Of a stretch of DNA of 64,000 nucleotides, positions 37,021 through 49,630 are shown piece by piece. The stretch lies in the NCBI GenBank assembly GCA_009617715.1, contig VTFK01000116.1, positions 62,001 through 126,000 of the forward strand, given 5' to 3'. The translations under genes and the position numbers were made by a program. The notes under the pieces were generated by a model. That model was not told the origin of the DNA. It saw only the letters and a program-made list of their open reading frames with translations, and did no database searches. How positions within the stretch are numbered: the first letter of the stretch is position 1; each line of letters starts with the position of its first letter. This DNA comes from Plectrocnemia conspersa. Taxonomy: Eukaryota; Arthropoda; Insecta; Trichoptera; Polycentropodidae.

Positions 37021-37340
37021 ATTACCCATCCCGTGCTGTTACCATGTCCCGCAGCGGGCTATCCAATTTGCTTGCATTCATCCAGTCGCTCTATTTACCG
37101 CGTATCATTGTTGAAATTTATTAACTCTAAAAGCTGGTTACTTTCATAGCTAAACCGCTTTCGGGCCACGTTCATTTGGCAAAGTTTATGTTAACGCGGC
37201 CGCATAACGCTGACGCGATAACCGTAACACGTGCTGACATTTGTCGTAAAATTATTTATGTCAGCAATTTACTTTGTTGCCATTAATGTAATACTTAGTC
37301 ATTTATCATGCCACGCATCAAAATGAGGCGCCCCGCCCTT
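37020..37340. promoter_or_regulatory. GC-richer island, candidate regulatory sequence
   Basis: Non-repetitive sequence with CpG-rich words (GCGGCCGC, ACGCGATAACCG) and homeobox-like TTATTTATG and ATTAATG words. There is no open frame of note. Confidence 0.3.
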
Positions 37341-38532
37341 AAATATATTATACAATATACACCGGTACACCTATATAATATAATACAACGTCATATTTAT
37401 TAACGACGACAAATAAAACGAAATTAATTCATTAAGTTAGAGGGCACGTGAAACCCAGATGGGAAAATATCCAATAAGGTAAAATGGCAAGAGAATATAA
37501 AACGACTTAGAAATATTTTGAGATCGGAAAACCGTACGATACAAAAGTGGTGGGTTCGATTCTCAACAGCAGAAAAAATTCACTCTAGCTATTTTAATTC
37601 CACTATATTTAAACTAGTATATAAGCAATAATAAATAATTAATAAGACAGTGTGATTTGGAAGTGAAAAGCACATAATAAAACTAAGTTGAACAAATTTA
37701 TTGCGTGTCGTGCAGCGCCTGTACAGTTTATTCCTTCCGGCAAACTTATGCCGTGGCGCATACCATTGTTTTGCACTAAAACTTTAATTTAATAATTCAT
37801 CTTCTTTTTAAATACTGTTAATAAGTCTTAAATACATATTCAATAATACTTATACTGTACAAGAAATGATCACTATAATAGTTCGAACGAGTTATTCTTT
37901 ATTAGTCATCTTTTCAGTGTCCACCTTAAAGAAATTACTTCCTTGATGTTGACGTGCTTAACAGCAAAACTTTATATAACATTATTGATGTCTTCGACAC
38001 CTTGGTTACGACGTATGACTTTATCAAAATATATATAATGTTTCATAGCACTTGATTTTAGAATTTTTAAATTATTCTATTGTGACTATGTTTGGCACAT
38101 TTCTAGAGTTGTATGATAGACCCAAACTAGTCTTAGGATTTAGTCCTATATCTTAATTTTTGCCATTTATTGATTGATTGAATCCAATACAACTTATATT
38201 TTATTTCATGTTGTTCGTATTTTTGTATGTACATTTTACTGCAGTTTTGTGTCCAAAGTCACGCTTACATTTATAAAAAATTGAAATTAATTTGTCTTAT
38301 TTTTATAAGTTCAGCTGATTTAGCTGACGGGTGGTAACGGGTGGCAATTATACACAGATTAGGCTGATGCAGTAGTAAAAGTGTTTACAATTAGTCACAC
38401 GTTGTTGGAAAATTATAATACGAAAGATCGGCAGACGAGACGCCACCGGTCGTCGTTTTCCCGTTAAGTCCACCAAAAACAGTGCGTCGTCTTTTTTTAA
38501 TATTTTTTAAAATTTTTGCAAATTAAATTTTT
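37340..38532. other. AT-rich intronic sequence
   Basis: A short GC-richer patch lies near 37700-37770. GGTTCGATTCT at about 37554 resembles a B box but has no A box at the right distance. Confidence 0.4.
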
Positions 38533-38812
38533 AATACATTTTCCGTTGTAACCTGACAGGCGTAAACCCAATGCGTTACAACGGACAAATCTGTATCAAC
38601 TGAGTAAGTCAGACATAATGAATACCTACAAGTAAATATGAACTACCAGACAATATATAAGTCTAAGAATTGGTGACATACAATTTATTTGTATTAAATA
38701 TCGCTTATAGCGCATTTTTATTATTAAAAATTTGAGTGCCGCTGCTGGAGCTCGAACCCGCAAATTTAGAGTTTCTAGTCTGAGACGTTACGGACTACGC
38801 TATTCCGTCCTT
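38533..38812 (-). mobile_element. tRNA-derived SINE, full-length copy
   Basis: About 280 bp. On the minus strand it has an A-box-like TAGCGTAGTCCG, a B box GGGTTCGAGCT, a body, and then a 3' hairpin with perfect 10-bp arms CCGTTGTAAC (38543-38552) and GTTACAACGG (38575-38584) around a 22-nt loop, ending in an AT-rich tail. This is the cleanest copy in the window and the reference for the family. Confidence 0.85.
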
Positions 38813-39780
38813 ATATATTAATCTAATTTGATTAATTCGAGAATAATCGAGTTGAATCATCTGAGCAACCGAGGTTCGACAATTTTTTTAATAATAAGCC
38901 ATGCCAAAATTATGTAAGTATACTTTTGATCGATCAACACAAATTAGGTTTATCTACATTTTTTTAATCTCACGGATATATTTCATTGTAATTATTTAAA
39001 ATCTACTTGGACTGGAGATGAGTTCATTGATATAAAATCTGCTCTCTTAGCCTTCTATGAAGTGCTATATTGTGCATTCGATCAGTACCTTACTCAAAAA
39101 CGCCATAGAGTGCTTGCTGTGACATATTTTTGATGGATTTATGCTAAGAGAATTTTATTGATAAGTAGAAAGTACACTTAAATTAAGTTATGAAAGAGAT
39201 TGGGATTTCTATCAGACCTCGTGGAATTTCGGTCATTAATTTTTTACAGAAGTTGTCAAAAACAAATAACAATTTAAATTTTCAAAGCGTTTTGAAAAAT
39301 CATTAACATTGAACGCGTTGCTAAGTCGACGCTGAAGGCAATGAACTTTGATGGAAAAACTTTGGATCGTTTACAAAAGATTGCTGACAGTTTCGCGCAA
39401 TATTTCCGTTTTGATTTTTACCTTCCGCCCAGTCACTATCTTCTTCATGTACTTGGTTCTCAGTACTAATCATGAAGAATACTGAGCGATCAGATCTTTG
39501 ATATGGATTTAAGAACCTTTTGCTACCCGATAACATTTTGAAGGGTACGAATTCAGTCTCGTTTTTCCTCTAAAACGTATTTTTGATCTGATTTTCAAGA
39601 CGATGATATATGATATATTTTGCGAGTGAATAGTACGATATATTCTATAGCCTTTAATCTTTGGGTAAGATTGATTTATTATTATTTTAAAACTATTTAA
39701 GTAAATTCTGCTTGTGTCTTAATGTAAAGTAGTTTTCTGTGTATAAAGTTGAGTTGTCATAAGCAAAGGGGTTATCCAAA
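38813..39780. other. AT-rich intronic sequence, nothing recognised
   Basis: The minus-strand frame at 39321-39536 shows no recognised domain. Confidence 0.5.
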
Positions 39781-40090
39781 ATAGGCAACACCCCAATAAA
39801 CTCGCCGCCTTTAGAAATGTCCCATTGTCATATGTCTTAGTCCACGGTGTCGACAATCTGCTTGTTATTCTCACCACGACAGCGAATCGTTTGAATTACA
39901 TATATGAAACGTGTCGAGGGGCGGCCGCGTGAATTATTGCGACCGCCGAATCCGGCCCTGGCGGTAAAAACGGGCTCGATTCGTATTCAACCCCCAAACC
40001 TTTCGGGCAAGATTGCCTTCGATGTTTATTGTTTTGTTTTGTTTCGAAAACTCGTTACGACAATAATAACAACCTGGCGGCTTTTGAATG
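39780..40090. promoter_or_regulatory. GC-richer island, candidate regulatory sequence
   Basis: Non-repetitive GC-richer segment with GCGGCCGCG and several Sox-like ATTGT words. The open frame at 39904-40098 has no domain. Confidence 0.3.
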
Positions 40091-40908
40091 GAATTTAATC
40101 AAAATATGCTTATGCGTTCTAAAACCTACGTCAAATGAGTACAGGGTGGTCCAGTGTGACTGTGAAAATAATCCAGGTTAATACAATTGCTGGCGTGAAA
40201 AACTTCGCTTCTATATTTGCATGGAACAATCTAAAATAACGACCTGTGGTTGGTTAGGTCTAAGGGATTGAATTTTTTGGCAGTGCTTGATTGTTGGTTT
40301 AGGTTAACCTAAAATAGACAATCGCATGTTAGCACTAATATATTTGTATATATTCAAAAAAAATAGTCGGTCAAATCAAAGTGAAAGTTAATATATATTT
40401 TAACTTTACCATGTACAAACAAAGCGTCAAATATATTTATTATTTTTTTAAATTTAAACCTCAGTAAATTGTAATTCATTAAAATATATTATACATTGGG
40501 CCATTAAAATGGGCGGCCGGTCAAAAATGCGTGCGTCAAATGAGCGCCGTCATATGAGCGTTGCATTATAAGCGCTGCGTTATAAGAGCGTTTACCAAAG
40601 TAGCGCTGTAACAAAATACCGTACGTCAAATGCGCAGAAATTGTGAGAAATTTACAAAGAATAAAAGTTCACGAGATATAGGCAGTAAAATTAGTATTTT
40701 ATGTGCCAGAGCGTAATGACGATTAAAATGATTAGACAATGAAAATATTATTATTTATTAATTATTACGTACATACGTAAGTATAGCTCCCCATCCCCAT
40801 ACATACGATATACATCAGTGGCGTGCGATGACTGAAACAGTGCACGTGGTTAGGGGGGATGGGAACAAAAACTATATTTTTAAATTTATTTTCTTTATTT
40901 TATAAACA

Positions 40909-40930
40909 TATATATATATATATATATATT
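40909..40930. repeat. (TA)n microsatellite inside the long-TIR element
   Basis: About 22 bp of AT dinucleotides. Confidence 0.8.
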
Positions 40931-41764
40931 TGAAAATTATATTTAAAAAATTGTAGAATTTACAATTTTAAAAGGGGAACATATATAATATAAACTTGTT
41001 TTAGAAAGAATATTTTTATTAGCTTACAAACAATAATAATAATCTATTATGCTAATCTCTCTTAGTGTTTTTATAAATCGATATATTATTCTATAGTTTT
41101 GGGTCTCGGGGTATCTGGACAGTAAATGGATCTCTTGGTGCAGAGGTATTATATTAGGTTAACAATATTTACTTGGCGCACCATACCAATTAATTGTAAT
41201 AATATTTAAGATTATAATAAGATTCGTATTCATTATTTGCATCAAATATTGGCATAATCCATCTTATTTTATGTGGTTAGATATCATTCCTACTACTATT
41301 ACTGTAATTAACTAGCTCGAAAATACATGAAATGTGTAGATAGAGACTAATATTATTATTTGAGTTGCCGCTAAATATGTCGATAGTTGTCAATCGCTGA
41401 TTTTAATAGTGCGAGCGAGATAGCGAGCTCTGCTTGCAACTCGCTCTTTTTTTCCGTCATACTAAAATCGTTTTTATTTCATAGCAGACGCACAATATTA
41501 AGTAAGAATTATGCACAATTAGAGCATATAATCCCGTTTCATCCCATATAATAATAATATAGATACCCTTTGAACGAAAAAATCCATTTAAAAGCAATAA
41601 TTGACAAGTGTCGCGTTATAAAGGTCTTAAAACCGCCCGCTCCGGCCATGTTCCGATGAAAAATTTTACAATAAACTTACACTCGTCAATTTAAGATTAT
41701 TGAGCTATTTGCATAAGTTAAAAATTAAATATTACTAAAATGTGTTTACCACAAGTTTTTTTAC

Positions 41765-43640
41765 CATTAATAAATTGAAATTGGCAAAATTAGCTCCAAC
41801 ACAAAGCCAATAAGTGCATTTCAAGTTTTAAGTACAATGTTTGGAATACGATGTCGACTTGCTAGCACAAAGGGTTACACATAAAATTAGAAAGACATTA
41901 CCTTGTCAACTGCATGATGCCTAGAATTGTAAATATCTCGCTTCCGGCGTGAATCGGCGTCTCTACCCTCGCGAGGCCGGCGGGGGAAGGGACGCGTCGC
42001 GTCGGTTGCACTGGTGCAACGGTGCCGCGCATAGTAACAATATATTGTGCGTATAAACACTCTGTTATACGCACAATATATCTAAACACTACACTAATTT
42101 GAATTATACACTGCTTAATTTTAACACATACACTAAATTACACTATCACTTTATAATTAAAAACATCGAAACGGATATTATTATAAAAAAATATGAACGA
42201 GAACACTTATTCGAGAAAAATGTACTAAAACAATTTATTCGACCGTTTACGACCGAGGTCGCATAACTACTGGTCTTTTTTTTTTTTAAATATTTAAGAC
42301 CATCCAGACAATTCAAGGTTATGCTTCATTAAAATAACAAATGTCATTCACCTCAGATTGCATTTGTCTAGTCTTAAAATATTTATCTCTAATTCGAAAT
42401 ATTTTAATGCAAGTTGTTTGTTTATTTTTAATATATCTATCTCTCGTTCGATTTATTTTAATGCGAGAGTGACACAAAGGTCACCTTGGTTGTTGTTGTT
42501 GACCTAATTAAAGTGTTATGTCGATGATTTCAAGTTTATTTATATGAAAAATATTATTTAATTATGTATACAAAATATAAGCAAATTGTCAGAAAAGGGT
42601 GTAAAATTAGTATTTAATGTGCCAGAGCGTAATGACGATTAAAATGATTAGCCAATGCAAACATTATTATTTATTAACTATTATGTATTATACATACGAA
42701 AGTATGGCTCCCTATCACCGTCATACGATATGCATATATTTTGTACTAAAATTAAACGCTGATTTTGAATTTAAATTGTCAAAATTAGCTCAAACACAAA
42801 ACCAATAAATGCACTCGGATGTCGATACATTGTCGACTTACGAGCACAAAGGGTTAACAATGGGGAGTAAAGAATATCATATAATAATACATTCTTTACT
42901 CTATATTCGAAAGACACAGAAAATTACAAAGACATTACCTTGTCCGGCGTGACGAGTAGTGGGGTGCATCGGCGTCGGTTAGGACGCCGGCAAAAACGCA
43001 AGTGTAAACACAATGCGCGTGCTTTTCATTTCTCAAGGTTATGGAGCAACGACCTCACGTATAGCTATAAACACTATTATAAACACAAATTTGAATTATA
43101 CACTGCTTAACTCTAACACAAACACTAAAAAACACTGGTAATTCAAATTAATTGAAATCACTTTATAATGCACTGCTAATTAAAAACATCGGAAGGGATA
43201 CATATTATTATAAAAAATATGAACGAAAACATTTATTCGAGAAAAATGTAACGAAACAGTTTACACGCCGATTAACGACCATTAACGACAAAAGTCGCGT
43301 AGCTACTGATTTTTTTAAAAAATATTTCGAGATGCATAAACAAGTTCAAACGAGTTCAAGGTGATGCATTATGGATAATAAACCATAAGGATTAAAATGT
43401 CGTGCATCTCAGATTACAAAAAAAAATATTATTTACCAAAGGTTGACAATTTGTCTATTTTTAAAATATGTATCTCTAATTCGAATTATTTTAATGCAAG
43501 TTGTTTGTCTATTTTTAGTATATCTAGCTCTCGTTCGATTTATTTTAATGCGAGAGTGACACGAAGTTCACCTTTGGTGTTGTTGTTGACCTTCTAAAAG
43601 TATAACGTCGATGATTTCCAGTTTTATATTATATAAATCT
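41765..43640. repeat. Tandem duplication of about 1 kb inside the long-TIR element
   Basis: Unit A (41765-42540) and unit B (42760-43640) share CACAAAGGGTT, ACATTACCTTGTC, GAATTATACACTGCTTAA, TATTCGAGAAAAATGTA and TTATTTTAATGCGAGAGTG in the same order, about 1.0 kb apart. The segment 42606-42735 before unit B repeats the inner TIR sequence of 40681-40800. The element thus looks like two head-to-tail copies within one pair of outer ends, with unit A interrupted at about 40815-41760. Confidence 0.75.
42040..42081. repeat. Perfect 17-bp hairpin
   Basis: ATATATTGTGCGTATAA (42040-42056) and its exact inverse (42065-42081) flank an 8-nt loop. It is present in unit A of the duplication but not in unit B. 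Confidence 0.85.
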
Positions 43641-44279
43641 AATTTATATGTGCCAAATTTACGACATTTTCAAATGACGTTCTTTCGTTGAAAATAGTGG
43701 AAAAATAAATATATATATATATATATTTTGGGGAGTCATACTTTCGTATGTATGTAATAATTAATAAATAATAATGTTTTCATTGCCTAATGATTTTAAT
43801 AGTCATTACGCTCTGGCACATAAAATTAAAAAAAAAATGAATTTTTATTCTTTGTAAGTTTCTCACAATTTACTTATATAATATTTTTTAAACCTAATTT
43901 CTAAAATATTCATTACTTGATTTTCTCCAAGTATTTTTGCGCTCTTATGACTGCGCATTTGACGTACGCTATTTTATGGTAAACGCTATTACGACGCAGC
44001 GCTTATAAAGCAGCGCTCTTTTGACCTACGCTTATTTGACCGCGCTCATTTGTGACGTTGCCATTAAAATGACAATATGATTCGAGTAGAGGAAAAGTGC
44101 TCGGTATATACTAGTCTGCAAGATGTCGAAGCGGAGTGTCAATGAATATAATATAATAAACTTAAACTATTAATTATTAATTACATGCAAATTGTTTTAT
44201 AATACATATATGTATTTATAAATCACACTTCGAGAATCATATTGAAATCAGAAATAAAATGATTATTATTAAGTAACGA

Positions 44280-44620
44280 AGAAGGTTGTGTAATGTATGA
44301 CAAAAGGCAATTTTCACGGGCCCCCAAGTTTAACGGGACCTTTCTAATTTCGGGTGACCTCCAGCAACAACAACCCAACTCTTTACTTTCGATTAACAGC
44401 CGAGTAAGTTTCGAGGGTCGAATTATCAATGTGTGATGCGGTCGATGTGGTTGTGCGAACGTATGTAGAATGTGCGTTGTACTAGCTACAAATTGATTTA
44501 TGATATTGAATTCCGTCGGAGTTTCGCATTAAATTGTTTCGTTCCACTTGATGAAAAGCCGTCGAAAGTTTCAGATATTCAATTTGAAATGCGTAATTTA
44601 TAGCAACCGCACGTTGACCA
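44280..44620. promoter_or_regulatory. GC-richer island, candidate regulatory sequence
   Basis: Non-repetitive, moderately GC-rich segment. The frame at 44223-44429 has no recognised domain. Confidence 0.2.
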
Positions 44621-45059
44621 GATTTAACTATTTTAGGTATATTTAACTGATAGATAATAGGGAGAACTTAAGGTATAAATCATGAAAAATAATTTATTGT
44701 AGTTGATAATGTAAATAATTGTGCTTTTTCTGTTATGAAAAAGCAATTAATTAATACAGTTACTTTACAATCTTGTGTAAAAAAGTAAAGATTCCATAAA
44801 ATAAAAATTAAGGTTAAACACAGATGTTTCATTGTTAAGATTTTTTCCCTGCAAATCAACTTTAAAAATTACTATAATTTTAATTAGCATTGTAAAAAAA
44901 TAATAAAAATATTTGTCATGAAAAATATAGTTATAACTGTTTAGCGTTGGTTCAAAAATAGTAAATTTCTATGAATTTATTAGTGAGAAAAAAATATAAC
45001 AATACATTGTTGATGTTTTAAAAGTTCACCAACAAAAAAAACCCAGTACTGAAGCGATT

Positions 45060-45780
45060 CAACCACGACTTGATACAAGTATATTTTAATGAAACACGCA
45101 TTTTATTATCCTGTTTTTCCGATACAGCCGTACATTTTCGATTTGGGGTTGATTGTCGGTCGAAAAATAGCACAGTGTAAGAAGCACGTTATGAGAGCCC
45201 AGAGCCGAACACACACGTTCAACTTGTATTTCCATTTGCGGCCTGAATGCTCCGAGTGGATTTTTTTTCACTTCCAATCACTTCCACACACTTGTCGGAT
45301 GAAAGGAGGATCTATACACAGCGTCGGTGTACAAAGCCCCATTCCTGGCATTAAAAAATCTCGGTGCTCCAAGTAGACAATGGCGGTACGAGTGCACTCG
45401 TCGCCACTGTACAAAATTGCATTTGGTCATGCTCATGAAAAGAGTGTTAATGGTTCGCGATTGTTTCTCGGAATAATGGTCGTCTTATATGGCAAATGGG
45501 GGTCAGTAAATATCGGCGAAACCCTAGGTTTATTTGCATGCGGGTCGCGTCGTAGTATATAGGGCACTTAATGCTTCGAATCAATTAGACGCAAGCGGCA
45601 GCTAAGTGGTGCACAAACAGTGTTTAGTAAAAGTGCAGACAGAAAGAATAGCTCTAGACGTTAGTTCCCTACTGTAGGAGTAACCCTTGTAGACGAGGAG
45701 AGTGCTCAAAGTGGCCCTTTTAGTTTGCCACTACTGGCATAGAGGGTTTTTATTTACCTTTATGGTTGAGTGTGTTAGGC
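45060..45780. promoter_or_regulatory. GC-richer island, candidate regulatory sequence
   Basis: About 700 bp with clearly lower AT content and several overlapping frames on both strands (45086-45376, 45380-45562) without a domain. No transposon ends or repeats were recognised. Confidence 0.3.
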
Positions 45781-46442
45781 TATTGCCACCTGTGAACATA
45801 GTATTTAAAAAAATAATATATAAAGTTGAAACTTTAAAAAAATAAAGCAATCTTAAACCATAATAACATAGACAATGAAAAATATTTTGAAACTGTGAGA
45901 GATTCAACGAAATGAAGTTTTACATTGGAGCGAAGTTCACTTTGTAAAAGCAATTGGGTATTACTTATTGCAAAAATTTATGGAATTAAAATTATTTATT
46001 AAATTATATTTAGTTCAGAAAAGCGTAGTTTGTAAGGTTTAGCATATAAGCAGTTTTTAGTGCATATTATAAATTTAAAGACAATTAATTACGTATAGCT
46101 CTAATTATAAATATTTACTATAATTTCAGTATTAGAAAAAGCTATAGTGATTTATAGTTTTGCAGACTGATGTTGTCATAATGGATCTACTTGTTGTCAT
46201 ACAGAAATTAACAAAATTTGTTACAGCGATTATTTAGGTTTTCATTAAAATAATGCAACAATTATTTGTCAAGTGATTTAGAACTTAATAATTACTAATG
46301 CCAAACTCAATTTTTTGTGCTTGCTTCAAATTCAAGTAACGCTTTTAATTGCATGCTAGCAAGGTTCTTTTTCTTATAGAAAATAATTGTTTTAACCAAC
46401 ATTGGACCTTACGTGCTCTAACAGTACCCAAATATTATGAGA

Positions 46443-46544
46443 GAATGCCCTTAACATACATTTTCAACTCTTAAATACTACTATTTGTATCGAAAGATTC
46501 AAATGGTAGTACTTAAGAGTTCAAATAAGATGTTACAAGCATTA
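46443..46544. ncRNA. miRNA-precursor-like hairpin (candidate)
   Basis: Arms 46466-46487 and 46500-46521 pair over 22 positions with one mismatch and one G-T pair around a 12-nt loop. Below, separated by an internal loop, TAACAT/ATGTTA and AATGC/GCATT pair again, giving a stem of about 45 positions in a 102-nt hairpin. The size, terminal loop and lower stem resemble a pre-miRNA. The sequence of neither arm was recognised. A short palindromic MITE remnant is the main alternative. Strand is undetermined, since both fold. Confidence 0.4.
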
Positions 46545-46849
46545 TCATTAATTAGTTTATGAAAATGCTTTTACCATTTAAGGTATTGTATCTAAATCTT
46601 AACATAATACGAATCAGAAAATAAATATAAACAAATAATAATTACGAAAATTTTCATTGAAGTTATTTTTATATCAACCCATACTAAAAAAATCGAATAT
46701 CGACTAGATTACTAGTAAATATAAAAAAATAGTTTTTTTTTATTAAAATTTAAGTATTACACATTAAAAACTTGTTGCATATTTTGGGTTAAAAGCGCAA
46801 TAAATAAAAATGCTTTATAAAAATAATAAAAATGATAAAATAGCCTTGA

Positions 46850-48500
46850 CGACTTTAGTCGCTATGATCTGGAAGTAGAACGAAAAAACCAATGCCACTG
46901 GCTTTTAATTTGTCTTATCTGATATCCTTTATAGCTTCCTAAAATAATAAAAATATAAATGTAATATTATTATTGCTTACAAAAAATATTTTGTATCGGC
47001 AGTAACACTAAAAAGTGCACAATAGCCAGAAATAGTTTTAAAAGCTAGCAATTACCCCAAATTTTTCTTATTTTTATGTTTATAAGATGCTAAACTTGTT
47101 ATAAAAAAAGTATTAGCCTTAAATGAAAATAACATTGTTTGAAATATCCTTGGTAATTGTTGAACGGTCACTTAACGTAGGGTCTTAAAACAAGTTTTGC
47201 TAAAGATGATTTGGAAGTAGAGCTAAGAATCAATGCAATTGGGTCCTAATTTACCTTATTTACTAACCGTTAAAGCTTCCTAAAAGAAACATTATGAATA
47301 CGTGACAATGATTTTTCTTACAACAAAACATTGAAGATCAGCACAATATTAAAAATTGCACAATAGCCACATAAACTTTTGAAAGTCATCAATTTACAGA
47401 AATTATACAATAACCATTTTATTTATAAGCTCGTCAAAAAAATAAAATAGTTTTCTTGTCCCAAAAAAATATATACTAATTGAACTATTTCGTATAATTA
47501 TCGGACGGTCGCGTAGCTCTGAGCTTTAGAACTAATTTTTGCTGAACGCGATGATTTGGAGGTAGAACTAAACACTAATGGCACTGTCTCTCAATTTACC
47601 TTATCTTTCAGTAAAAAACATTATAACAATGTGTTCATGTTTTTTCTTAAAATAAACATTAAAGATCAGCAGAACATTCACAACATGCTTCAAAGCTTAT
47701 GTAGAAAAAAAACAATGGCAACGCATTAAATAATCATCGTTTAAACTATTATTTGTAATTATTGTAAGGTCGCCCAATGTTAGGCTTTTAAACCAACTTT
47801 TCTAAAAAAGATATTTTTAAGGTTAAGCTAAGAACCAAAGTGATTGACTCTATCTGATATTCGCCAAAGCATTTTATAAACACCATTATAAATACACGAT
47901 AATGTTTTTGCTGATAACAAAATATTTAAGATCGACAGAATACTCAAAATTTAACAATAACCACGCCACAAATAACCACACAATTAAATTAATTAGTTTT
48001 ATGACACTTCTAGAAAAAAAATGGCTCTGCATCGAATAAACATTGTTTGAACTATGCTTTGTAATTATCGGACGGTAGCTCAACGTGACGGACCAAAACC
48101 AGCTTCTCTAAAGAAGATAATTTTAAGGTTAAGATAAAAAATAATGCTATTGCTTCTTAATCTGCTTTATCTGCTAACTGTCTAAGAATTTTAAAAGATT
48201 GATATTTTTATTTAAACCAAAATATTTGAGATCAACAAAACACATAAATTTGAAAGCAGTCTTAACAATTACCGCAAAATTTACTTAAATCATTTTCTTA
48301 TTTATATTAGCTTCGAAATTGATTTAGAAATAAATTTTAAAAGCCTTGCATTAAATAAACAATCAGACCGTCGCCCAACGCGTGGCCTTGAAACCAGCTT
48401 TCGCTAAATTGCATAATGGGATAGACTATTAATTTAATTTATTTGCTATTAGTAGAATATATCCACAGGCACCATTATAAAATATGTGACAGTCTAATTA
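46850..48500. repeat. Second tandem array of the 300-340 bp monomer, about five units
   Basis: Cores equivalent to those of the array at 8090 lie near 47150, 47490, 47760, 48060 and 48365 (GGACGGTCGC.CAACG, AAACCAG.TTTGCTAAAG, GATAATTT). The array has the same orientation and the same right-hand neighbour, the SINE tail. The minus-strand frame at 47886-48083 is inside a monomer. Confidence 0.8.
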
Positions 48501-48542
48501 CTTATTTATCACCAATCAACTACACTTATTTTTATTTTGTTT

Positions 48543-48650
48543 TATTTTATTAAATCTTCCGATGTCACCTGACAGCCGTAAGCTCAATACGTTACAACGG
48601 GGTGAATCTGTATCAATTAAGTAAGTATAGTAAGTAATATTATATATACA
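48543..48650 (-). mobile_element. SINE 3' part joined to the second array
   Basis: The tail, hairpin (arms 48559-48568 and 48591-48600) and first body segment of the SINE are present, then similarity stops near 48650. It shares with the copy at 9365 the GTCACC and AAGCTCAAT variants that other copies lack. Confidence 0.75.
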
Positions 48651-49630
48651 ACAAATGTACTAAATTACCAAACAGGTCGAATGCGAAAAAATAAATGCAA
48701 GGTTGTCAAATTGAAAAAAATGAGTTTAGTAGTCATATAAAACAGTCCCATAACGCTATTCAAAACAAGAACAGGGGTGTTTTAGGTGTGTTTTTTAAAT
48801 CATTAAAAGATTATTAAAAGTTCTCAAAAGTTTGTGTGGCTATTGTGCAATTCTGTGTGTTCTGCCAATTTATTGTTTCTATTATGGTGATTTAACATTT
48901 GCAGGTTTCAAGGAAATATATTTTCATCTGTGATTAAAATGATATTTTTAAGCAATATGCATTAAGACAATAAATATGAAATAAATTACAGTGATAAAAA
49001 GCTTCATTTTAAATTGGAATTTATTTAATTGAGATACTGTTTCTTTACTAGTTTTCAGTAAAAAAAATAGCGTTGACGTTAAATAAAGTAATTCTTTTTT
49101 TAATTGGAAGACAGTGATAGTATGTTCTTAAAATATTGAAATGAATATGCATGATGATATAAAAATATAAATAGCAACTTAGATTTTTAGTAAAAAACCA
49201 GGAAAATGGCAAAAACAATTAATTTATGTAACTGTTCACATTTAATTGAAATCAATAATAATATTTCATTGCTTGTGGAAAACAAGCAGAAAAATAAAAG
49301 ATTATTTATTCTTGCAAAGATAAATATTTAATTAATTTACTTTGTTATAAAACATCCGGTAAAAAATAATACAATAATAATATCTGCTATTTTGTCACAA
49401 AGGAAAAATAATTAATAACTTTTATTTTAAAAACATTTTCTGCTTACAAAAGCACTAATAGTAATTACATTTTTGCGCAAAAAGTCAAGAGATATGTAAA
49501 TAAATGTCCATGATACACGTTTTATTATAATCAAAATTTTGGTGTGCGATAAGAGACGCCAAATTACTTATAAATTCAATTCTACACTATGATAATATTT
49601 TACTTCTAAATTTTATATAATAAAATCTTT
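48651..49630. other. AT-rich intronic sequence, nothing recognised
   Basis: No gene or repeat was recognised. Confidence 0.5.

Larger units (their letters stand above)
40509..44064. mobile_element. Unclassified 3.56-kb element with long (about 300 bp) terminal inverted repeats
   Basis: The left arm (about 40509-40800) and right arm (about 43728-44064) are inverted copies. The outer part holds about seven variants of a roughly 14-nt word of the type GTCAAATGAGCGC / ATAAGCGCTGCG. The inner part shares ATGTGCCAGAGCGTAATGAC. Both outer edges sit in CCATTAAAAT (40501-40510 and 44061-44070), which would fit a TAAA or TTAA duplication. No transposase was recognised; short frames at 41898, 42617, 43152 and 43397 look non-coding. 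A fragment of the same end lies at 19885-19935. Confidence 0.75.

Noticed and set aside
37440..37580. Possible tRNA or SINE head from GGTTCGATTCT
   Set aside because: No A box at usual spacing and no similarity to the SINE family found elsewhere in the window.
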